From: Oasisia sp. SBJ-2009
Taxonomy: Eukaryota > Annelida > Polychaeta > Sabellida > Siboglinidae
Reading direction: 5' to 3'
DNA: 64,000 nucleotides
Assembly (NCBI GenBank): GCA_964017155.1
Contig: OZ024854.1
Coordinates: 49,932,594-49,996,593, forward strand
In this document: one piece after another, positions 1 to 11,335 of the stretch
Layout of the letters: every line of letters begins with the position of its first letter
How positions within the stretch are numbered: the first letter of the stretch is position 1
Notes under the pieces: model-generated
What the model saw: only the letters and a program-made list of their open reading frames with translations
Database searches by the model: none
Told to the model about the DNA's origin: nothing
Translations under genes and position numbers: made by a program

Positions 1-540
1 CGCATCACAGTTGGTGACATATGTTTCGGCTGTTCCTCTGGCGACAGTGAACGTCGGTGTTGGCAGCTCGCGCTCGGGCTGCCGGTGACACTAGTGTGCT
101 CATTCGACGTAGGCACAAGCTTTCTGCGAAGACAACTTGTTGGCGTTCGCACCAAGTATGAGCGAGGTGAACCGGTCTGCCTAACCACTGTGCCACTAGT
201 CTTGTACCCAAACGGAATCACCCAGTCGCGTGCGATGGTAACGGTCGTACGTTCTTCTGTTTTCGCTTGATGTTCTCTTGTTTATCCTGCAGCTGTTTTG
301 ATTCAATCCAACGAGGTTCAAGTGCTGATGTCACCACAGGAATCTTGTTACGCAACTGCCTTCCCATTAGCAGTTGTGATGGCGAATGTCCGCATTCGAG
401 AGGTGTAGCACGGTAAGATAGCAAGGCACTGTACGGATCCGCTGACATCATTACATTTGTAGCCGACTTCACCGCTCGTTCCTCTTTCCCGTTACTTTGC
501 GGGTACCGAGGGCTGTTGGTAAATGTGCATGAATCCCTGT
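1..540 (-). pseudogene. Gypsy integrase relic, C-terminal part, cut by the window edge
   Basis: The minus strand continues the integrase core with SPRYPQSNGKEERAVK, which contains the catalytic glutamate region, then YRATPLECGHSPSQLLMGRQ. Below 217, after a frame change, VVRQTGSPRSYLVRTPT resembles the C-terminal chromatin/DNA-binding segment. Frame changes and the window edge prevent an end call. Confidence 0.85.
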
Positions 541-2099
541 GGCCGGTTGCATGACACGCACCCAACTCTATAGGTGTCATATAGCTGGTCGACCGCATTG
601 GGTGCGGTACACAACAGCCACATAGATGCCGCCCAACTAGGAGATACTGGCACGAGTAACCGATAAGCGGATTGCCGCGTTTTGAGAACAAATCTTCCCA
701 GAATTCAGTTCACCTCGGACAGTCCTCACGGTGGAAGCAGTGAGACAACAGCGACATTATAAGGACAACCTTTCTCATGCCGATATTATGGCCTTAATAC
801 AGGCATACAGCCAAATAAGTCGTAACTTAAATTATAAGAACTGTTACAAGGCCGATTGAAATCAACCTTGTCGAACAGGGACAGAAAAAGGGATGGAATG
901 CTGTGACGGCAGAGGTCAGCGCACTATCGACGACGTTGCGGAGTGTGGAGGATCTAAATAAAAAATGGCAATGAGCTCATATTTTTGTTTTCTGTTGATA
1001 AATATTTGAATAAAAGTGAATTTGAAATTGCATAACTGTGTTATTTATATAACTATTAAAATACTGTTTGCAGTGCTTTGAAATGCATTTAATGGAGTAC
1101 AAAATTTGCAATATTTAGTTTTCATACTAATTAATTCAGTTAATTAGTTAATATTATCTAAGTAGTGCACCAAGTTAACAGACCGACACATTCTAATTAA
1201 GACCAGCAGAGTTCAGAGTGCACATTTATTATGAGAATACATATATATTAACTAGTCATGTAATAGTAAATAAATAAATAAGTTAATAGGTGATAATTGG
1301 CGGGTTACCTCGACAGACAGAAACGGTTTTTGTAAAATGCCACAATGTCCATGAATATACGTTTATATAAACATATAATTTGTAAAAATAAAACTGTCAT
1401 TGTGGTAAGAGATATAATTTAATAGTTATGTAATATTAATAATGTAATCAATACTCGTATACAGATCAATACAAAAGCAAAAGGCCATAATGTCCATGAT
1501 TATGAAGATAATTACACATATTATTATGCAATGTGTATAACTACATAAACAGAAAGTTACAAATAATTATAAATTAATAAATCATTTAATAATAATGTAA
1601 TTAATTAATCAATAGTTTATAATAAACACGCCACTTTGATAGATCTACACATCTTAGTAAAAGGTCATAATGTCCATATTTATGAAGATATACATACTGT
1701 CACTATGAACTGTGTACAATCACATATACAGTGGTAATAAATGCAAATTAACATAATTTAATAATAATAATAGCATTTTAATTTGTCAATTTTTAGTAAT
1801 TACCATTCAACATTGACAGACTGACATGTAAGTAAACACCCTTATGTCCATGATTATGAGGACAGTCGTAGACTTTATACAAGCAGTAAACCACTGCTGC
1901 CATAGACACAACGCGTTGTGAGTCACCCAGCTGCAGTTGGGGGCTGCTTCGAGTTGCCCCAGAAAGTTCCGCCCAACTTGTGACATTACCCAGCTGGGTG
2001 TGTGTCATGCACCCGCTCCTACTGGCTATGTGTCACCTAGGTGTTATTTACCCTAACTTGGGTGTGATTTGGACTTGGGTGTGTGTCATGCACCTGGCC
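541..2099. mobile_element. Non-autonomous TIR DNA transposon inserted in integrase
   Basis: The ends are imperfect inverted repeats. GGCCGGTTGCATGACACG begins at 541, and the reverse complement of 2075-2099 begins GGCCAGGTGCATGACACA; 22 of 25 positions match. The 1.56-kb body is very AT-rich and has no coding potential. Subterminal copies of GGGTGTGTGTCATGCACC occur at about 1996 and 2077. Inside are about four diverged units of roughly 150-180 bp, each with ATAATGTCCATGATTATGA or a close variant (near 1340, 1487, 1668 and 1840). The superfamily is not assigned. Confidence 0.75.
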
Positions 2100-2832
2100 A
2101 CTGGTATTCTGCGAATTTCACGAACTCCTGAGCTGCGTACTGTGGCCCATTGTCCGAAACAACTGTCTCCGGGTTGGCATGCATCCTGAAAATCATCGAC
2201 TTCACATGGCTAATGGCATCTGATGAAGCGACAGTGTCCAGTTTGGCGATTTCCACATAGCTCGAGTAGTAGTCCACAACGAGTAGGTAAGTACGCCCCT
2301 TGTAGACGGTGTCAGTGGCAACCTTTTGCCACGGTCATAGCCTTGATTCTGAAGGCATCATAGGCTCTGCATGAATGTGCCGCTCTCTAGCACATGCTGT
2401 GCAGTTCGTCACAAGCTCTTCTAGCTGCTTACTCAGACGTGACCACCAAACTGATAACTTGGCTCGCAACCGACACTTAACCACGCCCTGGTGGCCTTCG
2501 TTTAACTGGTGGCGTTTGTCTAACATCTCCAGCCTCGTGCAGCTGGGAATTACAAGTCTCACTCCTTTCAACAAAAGTCCCTGTTGGATAGTCAGTTCAT
2601 TCTGGACTTGCCAGTATGGCTTAAGAGTTGTTGGCAGAGAAGGAAAGTTCGGCCATCCCTCTAAGCAGTATATCATTACTTGGCGACATACTTCGTCTTC
2701 CTGCTGGTTTGCTCTAATCTCCGCCAATCTGGTCTCCGTTGCTGGGATCTGTTCCATGACTAGATTTGCTTGCTGTGAAACTTTCTCCGCGAACTGCGAC
2801 TCGTCTGCTGTCAGTGGTCGTACTGAAACCAT
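2086..2832 (-). pseudogene. Gypsy integrase relic, N-terminal and catalytic parts
   Basis: The minus strand shows the H2C2 zinc-binding module (HQLNEGHQG, then TNCTACARE). After a frameshift comes the catalytic core, DYYSSYVEIAKL and then VVSDNGPQYAAQEF with a conserved aspartate. Similarity stops at about 2100, where a 1.56-kb element is inserted. It resumes near 535. Confidence 0.87.
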
Positions 2833-3105
2833 GTCGTCGCCAAAGCGTATTTCTCTATCTGAGAATATCTTTGTTCAGTCACTGTGATCGCCCTTGAGGC
2901 ATACGCTACTGGGCGCGTGGTTTCTTCGTGTCGTTGTAGGAGAACTGCTCCCAGCCCAAACAATGACGCGTCTGCAGACACTGTTCTTTCTCGATTGGGA
3001 TGACCAAGAACCTAGAGCAGGTGTATGACTGAGCTCTCTCTTCACCTCTTCAAACGCGTGAGCTTGACTCTGTCCCCATGTCGACGGATTTTGTTTGCTC
3101 AGCAA
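2833..3105 (-). pseudogene. Gypsy RNase H relic, internally deleted
   Basis: The segment starts with the tether typical after reverse transcriptase (WGQSQAHAFEEVKREL, near 3030-3080). Out of frame, it contains RPVAYASRAITVTEQRYSQ, the conserved RNase H region of Ty3/gypsy. About a hundred codons that normally follow, including the HKPL region, are missing. The next recognisable sequence is the integrase linker at about 2832. Confidence 0.75.
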
Positions 3106-3110
3106 ATCTC

Positions 3111-4060
3111 TCAGTGGCTTGGTGATGGTTGATAGCTTCGCCGAAATTTTCCCAGCAGATTTGCCATGCCAAGGAAGCGCCGAATGTCACCCACGTTGGT
3201 AGGCTGCTCCATCTTCATGATTGTTTGCACATTTGCTGGGTTAGCCTCGATCCCCTCGGCTGAAACCACGTGACTTAAGTATGAAACGCTGGATTTCGCG
3301 AAGTCACACTTTCCAAAGTTCAATGTCACGCCACTTTCTTTCAGACGTCTAAACACAGCTTTCACCCTTGCGTCGTGCTCTTCACGGGAGTCTCCAAAGA
3401 TGATGATGTCATGCATCATACATAGAACGCATGGGAGACCGTCGAGCATTCTATTCATCCTCTTCTGGAAGTACTCCGATCATGACGTGATCACAAAGGG
3501 TAGCCTTCGAAAGCAGTACCTCCCGAATGGAGTGATGAACGTGGTATATTGTTCTGAAATGGGCGAGAGAGGTATTTGCCAAAACCCTGAATTGGCGTCT
3601 AGCTTCGTGAACACTTTTGCCCCTGCCATTCTCCCTTGTGTCTGGTCGACTGAGGGCAGATCGTGTTTCTCTATTTGTACGCCCTCATTGAATTTATTCA
3701 AGTCCACGCAGATGCGTACCTTCTGTTTCCCCATCTGGTCACCCTCATCCGGAACACCGTTTACTCTTTGCCACCACCACCAAGCCGGCGCATCAATCTG
3801 TAGGATTTTCTACTCTGCGAATCCCGCCAAGGTCTTTCATACGTTGGAGGTCATTTCTCACTGTCTCCATCAGTGGAATTGAAACACGCCGCGGTGTGGT
3901 GATTGCGAACGGTTGGGAGTCACTGCGTAATCTGATCTCATACTGCCCAGGGATTTTTCCCAAGACGTCAAATAGTTTCGGATGGTCTCTCTTGTAGATC
4001 TCCGCACACCCCACAGTGTGTCGACGGACACTCGTCTGATAAGGCCGAGAGTTGCACACG
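3111..4060 (-). pseudogene. Gypsy reverse transcriptase relic
   Basis: In order on the minus strand are a palm/fingers block (EIRLRSDSQPFAITTPRRV, near 3880-3950), VRICVDLNKFNEGVQ (near 3670-3715), FTKLDANSGFWQIPL (near 3580-3625) and the thumb-side block NFGKCDFAKSSVSYLSHVV (near 3270-3325). The block with the usual YIDD-type catalytic site reads MHDIIIFG, near 3390-3420. The block falls in at least three frames, so it is a pseudogene. Confidence 0.88.
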
Positions 4061-4206
4061 CTCGCAGACCTAGCATTGACCTCTTCTGACTCCCAAGGAC
4101 ATAGATGTCATCCTCCAACACCGCGTCTCTTCGAGAGAATCTGCCACACAATTTGCCCGAGGGCTTCAAAACGGTCTGGTTTGCGCTCAATAATGTTTTT
4201 GTTGAT

Positions 4207-4400
4207 TCACACAGTTTCGGTCTTCCTACATTTTTTGTAGTCTTCTTCCGAAGTTACTGTCACATCCGCGCCTGTGTCTAACTTGAACTTGACCTTTGTC
4301 AAAGTGCTTGTCTCTACTGCCTCAAACTCAACTTTAGCTAACCATGGTTGGTCACCTTGGTCAATCTCTCCAAGGAAAGCGACACCAGAATGGGCATTTT
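4207..4400 (-). pseudogene. Gypsy aspartic protease relic
   Basis: The minus-strand reading contains KVKFKLDTGADVTVTSEEDY, with the catalytic LDTGAD motif, just downstream of the gag zinc knuckle. This is the place and motif of a retropepsin. It is out of frame with the following reverse-transcriptase relic. Confidence 0.8.
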
Positions 4401-4489
4401 TCTCAACTGTGTCAACCGTCTTCGCAGATCGACACATTGCATTAAAGTGTCCCACTTTTTGGCACGGCACTCGAAACAGGCTGCGCCAG

Positions 4490-6291
4490 GTGCCGGACAT
4501 ATCGCTTTCAGGTGATCTGGTGATTTCCCGTAACCGCCGAACTTCCTAATTGCGACTTGTTTACTGTTTTGAACTTTCGTCCATGTTTTTGGCTTCCTTT
4601 GGCTGTGCTTGTTAGGCTTTCTTGCGCCTTGCCCTTGGCCTTACACCGTGTAAGTTGCGCGACATCAGCATTGCTGCTACCACCTGTAGCAAGGTTGCTT
4701 CTTAAAAAGGATGTCCTTTTTGACGGCCTCTTTCTGTCGAACCATGTGGACAGCTTTTGTTACTGTCAAAGCACCATCCATTTGCAACTTCAATGATAGC
4801 GATGTATCGGCGATCCCTTCGACAATGCAATCTCAAATCTTTTCTTCTTTCAGGGCGCCATATGGCAATGTTCTGCTAAGCAGTACCGCGAGGTGACAAA
4901 GCTGTCCACACTTTCACGAATTTTTTCACGAATGTCTATTGAACTTAGTGCGTTCAAATATGGCATTGCGGCGAACTACAAAGTGTCCATCAAACTTGGT
5001 TTTTACTACATCATTTATGCGGGACAACGCTACCATCTAAATTTGTGACACAGAGACGTAGCTAGTTTGTTGAAAACACAAATCAGATATATGTTTGTAT
5101 GCGAGCTTAAAAGTAAGCCAACTCTTTATGTATAACTAGCATAGCATAATTCCAATACAACAGTACACAATGTCATCACAGCTATACACGTTATAACAAT
5201 CACATAGATTGACAGCAAAGGTGGGGGAACCGACCACACGCAGGTATTGGAAACCCACCATATGAATTACTCAAATAAAGTATGCAAGTTATAGGTTATG
5301 ACCAAGGGGAAAGCGTTAGGAACATGAGCACATGTCCTCGCCCTAAAACCCCTTGAAAGTGCACTCATATTAGACAAGTATATTACATAAAGCGACAATG
5401 TAAGAAGTAATATACAAGACAGTGCGATCCTACAGTCAAAAGTACAAGACAATAATGCTATAGACACTTGGTAACAATATACTATACTACTAGTCTATAG
5501 TGTATTTGCAAATATGTACAAATAAAACAAAACACAGCATATATCAACACCAGTTTGAAATACCCAGGTGACGGTGGGGTAGGAGGGTGAGAAATTTGCG
5601 ACGACAGTATTGAACAACATAATGATAAATGTCGCAATAAACGGAACCTCGTAACATAATTGTTTAACGCAAATCGAGAGCGAATCTAATATGTACCCTT
5701 TCAAGATCGAGAACTATCGAAAGAGAGGCTGGACACTGTGTTATGCTTACCGTATACACCCGAATATAAGCTCTGGTTTTGTTGCCCACATAAATGCCTT
5801 TTGAGTTTCATTCAAAAGGTGTTTTTCTATGCGGGACAACGCTTACATAAAAATTTGTGACACAGAGACGTGGCTAGTTTGCTAAAAACACATGTCAGAT
5901 GTATGTTTGTATAACTAGCACAGAATAATTCCAATACACTAGTACACAATGTCATCACAGTTATACACGTTATAACAAACACATAGATTGACGGCAAAGG
6001 TGGGGCAACCGGCCACACCAGGCCACTTCTGTAATACCTGTTTCAGAATGGCTCCCCCCTTTTCATAGTCCCTTTTCTCTTCGTCTGTCAATCCGAAGCC
6101 TGTCATCATATCATCGCCCTCGTCCCCCATTGGATAAATCAATGCGTCTACTTGCGTAACTTTCTCCTTTTTGTCCAACGCAGATGCAAGCCGGAACCTT
6201 TCAAACCTGCGAATCCATTTCGGCCATTCGTCAGGTCTTTTGAACGAGAACGGATCTGGCGGGGCGACTTGGATTGGAATGATTGGGCCAT
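4490..6291 (-). pseudogene. Gypsy gag relic, interrupted
   Basis: The likely start is the ATG at 6291-6289, followed after a small frame-shifting indel by the conserved gag N-terminus (RPDEWPKWIRRFERFR, about 6180-6245). KVTQVDALIYPMGDEGDD lies near 6110-6165. The matching downstream part (KTKFDGHFVVRRNAIFE, then LQMDGALTVTKAV) resumes below 5017, after the 5018-6020 insertion. Several stops and frameshifts follow. The gene ends in CCHC zinc-knuckle sequence near 4425-4540 (CFEC and GHFNAMC in different frames). It once coded for the capsid/nucleocapsid polyprotein and is not functional. Confidence 0.85.
5018..6020. mobile_element. Small LTR- or TRIM-like element inserted in gag
   Basis: Two direct repeats, 5018-5242 and 5830-6020, flank about 590 bp with no recognisable coding region. 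Both begin TGCGGGACAACGCT and both end in CA (CACACGCA and CACACCA), so they look like LTRs. The left copy has about 30 extra bases in the middle. Gag similarity stops at both edges. The five bases beside each end do not match, so no clean target duplication is seen. Orientation is unresolved. Confidence 0.6.
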
Positions 6292-6379
6292 GTCGATTGT
6301 TTTTAATTCACCTACTCACACTTGGATTTTACAAATTTTCACAGTGTATTTCACTCTTCCTAGTGAGACGCAGGTTTTC

Positions 6380-6397
6380 TACTGATTTCTGACACCA
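6380..6397 (-). other. Retrotransposon primer-binding site
   Basis: On the minus strand TGGTGTCAGAAATCAGTA follows the CA end of the LTR directly. A TGG start is expected because it pairs with the CCA end of a priming tRNA. The TGGTGTCAGAA form is frequent in animal gypsy elements. I do not assign the tRNA. Confidence 0.6.
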
Positions 6398-7897
6398 TGT
6401 GACGTACCGACCAATACTAACAACAGTCAGATGATTAGAGAATACTATGGGTTATAGGGTTTATTCACACTCCTCGTTAGCCTCGGTTACCCAGACTCCG
6501 TGAGGTGGCAGCACTTTTTAAGCTCCTCAACTCTTCTTCTCTGCCTTCTCGACAGTCGGTTAAGCGAGACTGGCTCCTCGTGTACGCGATAATGCAGATT
6601 CCCCCTGGTTCCTCGAGATCGTCGCGCTGCGTCTTACAAAGATGCAGTCGCGATAACGATAACACTGCAGTACTTTGTTGAACCACAATCACTCTCTCAC
6701 TCCGTGCTCCGTGTATGTCACGTGGCCGTGCTCTCTCTCCCGACCTCTGTCGTCATCCCGCAGGTGTTGTTTCATCACGACGTACTCCTCGCCGGATGTC
6801 TGTTTCATCACGACGTACTCCTCGCCAGATGTCTGTTTCATCACGACGTACTCCTCGCCGGATGTCTGTTTCATCACGACGTACTCCTCGCCAGATGTCT
6901 GTTTCATCACGACGTACTCCTCGCCAGATGTCTGTTTCATTACGACGTACTCCTCGCCAGATGTCTGTTTCATCACGACGTACTCCTCGCCAGATGTCTG
7001 TTTCATTACGACGTACTCCTCGCCAGATGTCTGTTTCATCACGACGTACTCCTCGCCAGATGTCTGTTTCATCACGACGTACTCCTCGCCAGATGTCTGT
7101 TTCATCACGACGTACTCCTCGCCAGATGTCTGTTTCATTACGACGTACTCCTCGCCAGATGTCTGTTTCATCACGATGTACTCCTCGCTAGATATCTGTT
7201 TCATCACGACCGTACTCCTCGCCAGGTGTCTGTTTCATCACGATGTACGCCTCGCCAGATGTCTGTTTCATCACGACGTACGCCTCGCCAGATGTCTGTT
7301 TCCTCACGATGTACGCCTCGCCAGATGTCTGTTTCCTCACGATGTACGCCTCGCCAGATGTATGTTTCATTACGACGTACTCCTCGCCAGATGTCTGTTT
7401 CCTCACGATGTACGCCTCGCCAGATGTCTGTTTCATCATGACGTACTCCTCGCCAGATGTCTGTTTCCTCACGATGTACGCCTCGCCAGATGTCTGTTTC
7501 CTCACGATGTACGCCTCGCCAGATGTCTGTTTCATCACGACGTACGCCTCGCCAGATGTCTGTTTCCTCACGATGTACGCCTCGCCAGATGTCTGTTTCC
7601 TCACGATGTACGCCTCGCCAGATGTCTGTTTCATTACGACGTACTCCTCGCCAGATGTCTGTTTCCTCACGATGTACGCCTCGCCAGATGTCTGTTTCAT
7701 CATGACGTACTCCTCGCCAGATGTCTGTTTCATCACGACGTACTCCTCGCCAGATGGTTTAGGACACATGAAACAGAAGGGTTGCATGCATGCCGTCATT
7801 CGTAGCCGCAATAAAACAACTAAAACATTGCTATCTGATTCCTTATGTACCATTGATGTGTATACGTTAACACGCTAAGTGTGGGGGCTATCTAGCA
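6398..7897 (-). repeat. Putative 5' LTR of the gypsy element, enlarged by a minisatellite
   Basis: On the minus strand the segment begins TGCTAGATAGCCCCC at 7897 and ends CACA at 6398, so it has TG...CA ends. It is followed at once by a TGG-starting primer-binding site. About 990 of its 1500 bp are a 33-bp tandem array. Without the array the LTR would be about 500 bp, an ordinary size for gypsy. The second LTR is not in the window, so the outer boundary is inferred from the terminal dinucleotides only. Confidence 0.55.
6767..7757. repeat. 33-bp minisatellite, about 30 copies
   Basis: The unit starts TGTTTCATCACGACGTACTC and ends CTCGCCAGATGTC. Copies are nearly identical. A left block (to about 7190) carries CGTACTCCTCGCC, and a right block mixes in TGTACGCCTCGCC variants. 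Because 33 is a multiple of 3, all frames stay open; the minus strand reads as repeated MKQTSGEEYVV. There is no start context, domain or flanking gene, so I treat it as non-coding repeat inside the LTR. Confidence 0.9.
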
Positions 7898-8793
7898 TAA
7901 TTCCCTCCTCTTTCCAAATTAATTCGCATCTTTGACCCCTGGGTCTTTGATCTACAAATTTACGACGTATTGTAGTCATTTAGAGGATATGATATGACTT
8001 GTTATGCTTCGATACGATACGATATAATATGGTGTATCATAGTATAATTATAATATAATGTAACGTAACGTAACATAATATAAATAAATAAATAATAATG
8101 TAATATAATGCAATGTAGTGGAGAGAAATGTAATGCAATGAATTAAAATGAAGTTAAATAATATAACATAACACATCGTAAATCAAAGCAATATAATCGA
8201 ATACAATCACATAAAACAATATATCATAACACAGCATAATGAAATAAAATAATATAACATAACATAACATAACGTAAAATAAAGCAACATAATAGAAAAA
8301 TAAATAACATGAAATAATATAACATAGCATAATAAAATAATATAATATAACAAAACATTAAGTAAAATAAAATAAGATGAAATAAAATAAAATCATAATA
8401 ATATAACATAATATAACGTCACACAAATAATATAACATAATATAGCATAATAAAATAAAATAATGTAACATAACATAACACGACATCATAAAATAACATA
8501 CATACAATACAATATATATATATACATATATACAATATAACATTACACAACACAATAAAATAAAATAAAGTGTAATAAAAAAAAAATTACAAATAATAAA
8601 ACAAAATATAAAATAATAATTACAATATAACATAATATAACATAACTTAACATAAAGCAACATAATAAATAAAATAACATAAAATGGTATAACACAACAC
8701 AAATGAAATAAGGCGATATAACTTAAAATAAAATAACAGAAGATAACATAATATAACATAATATAACGTGACTTAAAGCAACATAACAAAATA

Positions 8794-8962
8794 ACATAAC
8801 ATAACATAACATAACATAACATAACATAACATAACATAACATAACATAACATAACATAACATAACATAACATAACATAACATAACATAACATAACATAAC
8901 ATAACATAACATAACATAACATAACATAACATAACATAACATAACATAACATAACATAACGT
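8794..8962. repeat. Homogeneous ATAAC block
   Basis: About 33 consecutive ATAAC units without interruption. Another long pure block lies at about 10,256-10,405. These are the likely core motif from which the other satellite variants differ by one or two substitutions. Confidence 0.9.
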
Positions 8963-9524
8963 AACATAAAGTATCACAATAAAATAAAATAACATAAAAC
9001 AATATAACACAACAACTAAAATAAAATAATATAACAAACACAATGTCATAAAATAATATAACATAACATAAAGCAACATAATAAAATAACAACAAAATTA
9101 AATAAGATGAAATAAACAAAAATAATATAACAAAACATAAAATGAAATAAGGCGAAAAATAAAATATATAATAACATAATATAATATAGTATAACATAAC
9201 ATATAACTTAACATAAAGCAACATAATAAAATAAAATAACATAAAATAATATAACACAACATAACATAACAATAAGGCGAAATAACATAAAATAAAATAA
9301 TAAAAAATAAAATAACATAACAGAAGATAACATAATATAACATAACATAATATAACGTAACACAAAGCAACATAATAAAATAAAATAACATAAAATAACA
9401 TAGCACAACTTAATAATATAAAATAATATAACAACAGAACATATCATAACATAATATATTACAACATAACACAACGTAACATAAAGCAACATGATAAAAT
9501 AAAATAAATAACAGAACAGAACAT

Positions 9525-9705
9525 TATATAATATAATATAATATAATATAATATAATATAATATAATATAATATAATATAATATAATATAATATAATATA
9601 ATATAATACAATACAATACAATACAATACAACACAACACAACACAACACAACACAACACAACACAACACAACACAACACAACACAACACAACACAACACA
9701 ACATA
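9525..9705. repeat. Adjacent AATAT and ACAAC blocks
   Basis: A pure AATAT run of about 80 bp passes through a short AATAC run into a pure ACAAC run. Each step is one substitution per unit, the same kind of ordered change as at 25.15-25.46 kb. Confidence 0.85.
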
Positions 9706-11031
9706 AAGCAACATAATAAAATAACATAAAATAATATAAAACAACATAAATTTAAATAAGGCGAAATAACTTAGAATAAAATAAAATAAAATAACGTAAC
9801 ATAACGTAAAATAAAGCAACGTAATAAAATAACATAAATTAATAAAATATAAAACACAATATAATAAAATAAAATAATATAACATGACATAAAGCAACAT
9901 AATAAAATAACATAACATAACAAAAAATAAAGTCAAATAAAATAAGATGAAATAAAATAATATAACAAAATATAAAATGAAATAATGCAAAATAAAATAA
10001 AATAATACAACCTAACATAATATAACATAATATAACGTAACATAAAGCAACTTAATAAAATATAATAATATAATACAATATAAAATAAAATAAGGCGAAG
10101 AAACATAAAATTAAATAATGTAACATAACAGAAGATAACAGAATATAATATAACATAATATAACGTAAAATAAAGCAACATAACATAACATAAAGCAACA
10201 TAATAAAAAATAATAAAACATAACATAAGGCCAAAACAATAGCAACAGAACGGAACATAACATAACATAACATAACATAACATAACATAACATAACATAA
10301 CATAACATAACATAACATAACATAACATAACATAACATAACATAACATAACATAACATAACATAACATAACATAACATAACATAACATAACATAACATAA
10401 CGTAACATAACGTAACATAAAATAAAATACCACAGCAAAAAATAAAGTAAAATAAATGAGATATAATAAAATAATATAACAAAACATAACATAACATGAA
10501 ATAAGGCGAAATAAAATAAAATAATATAATAAAACATAACAGATCATAACTTAATGTAATATAACATAACATAACGTAACATAAAGCAACATAATAAAAT
10601 AAAATAATATAACACAATATAAAACGAAATAAGGCGAAGTAACATAACATAAAATTAAATAATATAACATAACAGAAGATAACATAATATAATGTAACGT
10701 AATATAAACGTAAAATAAAGTAACATAACATAACGTAACATAAAGCAATATAATAAAATAAAATAATATAACACAATATAAAATGAAATAAGGCGAAGTA
10801 ACATAAAATAAAATAAAATAAAATAAAATAACATAACATAACAGAAGATAACAGAATATAATATAACATAACATAACGTAAAATAACGCAACATAACATA
10901 ACGTAACATAAAGCAACATAATAAAATAACATAATGAAATATAACATAATGCAACAAAATAAAATAAATAATATATCAGAACGGAACATAACATAACATA
11001 ACATAACATAACATAACATAACATAACATAA

Positions 11032-11335
11032 CAATAAAATAAAATAAAATAAAATAAAATAAAATAAAATAAAATAAAATAAAATAAAATAAAATAAAAT
11101 AAAATAAAATAAAATAAAATAAAATAAAATAAAATAAAATAAAATAAAATAAAATAAAATAAAATAAAATAAAATAAAATAAAATAAAATAAAATAAAAT
11201 AAAATAAAATAAAATAAAATAAAATAAAATAAAATAAAATAAAATAAAATAAAATAAAATAAAATAAAATAAAATTAAATTAAATTAAATTAAATTAAAT
11301 TAAATTAAATTAAATTAAATTAAATAAAATAAAAT
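11032..11335. repeat. AAAAT block with embedded AAATT block
   Basis: About 48 AAAAT units are followed by about ten AAATT units (about 11,274-11,323), then AAAAT again. Similar AAAAT blocks recur at about 13.24-13.37, 15.15-15.34, 19.19-19.32, 21.46-21.60 and 23.69-23.86 kb, at the same place in each higher-order unit but with different copy numbers. Confidence 0.9.

Larger units (their letters stand above)
1..7897 (-). mobile_element. Degenerate Ty3/gypsy LTR retrotransposon, 3' end beyond the window
   Basis: Read on the minus strand, the order is LTR, primer-binding site, gag with zinc knuckle, aspartic protease, reverse transcriptase, RNase H, integrase. This is the standard Ty3/gypsy order, and the protein blocks resemble the K02A2.6-like group common in invertebrates. 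Every domain has frameshifts, stops, deletions or insertions, so the copy is dead. Two later insertions sit inside it, at 541-2099 and 5018-6020. The 3' LTR is not in the window. The element lies antisense to the mucin gene and probably inside that gene's first intron, but the upstream mucin exon is not visible. Confidence 0.9.

Noticed and set aside
6767..7757. CRISPR array
   Set aside because: The repeats are adjacent with no unique spacers, there are no cas genes, and the context is animal.
6689..7853. Minus-strand repeat protein MKQTSGEEYVV
   Set aside because: The 33-bp unit is a multiple of 3, all frames are open, and it sits within a putative LTR with no promoter or partner domain.
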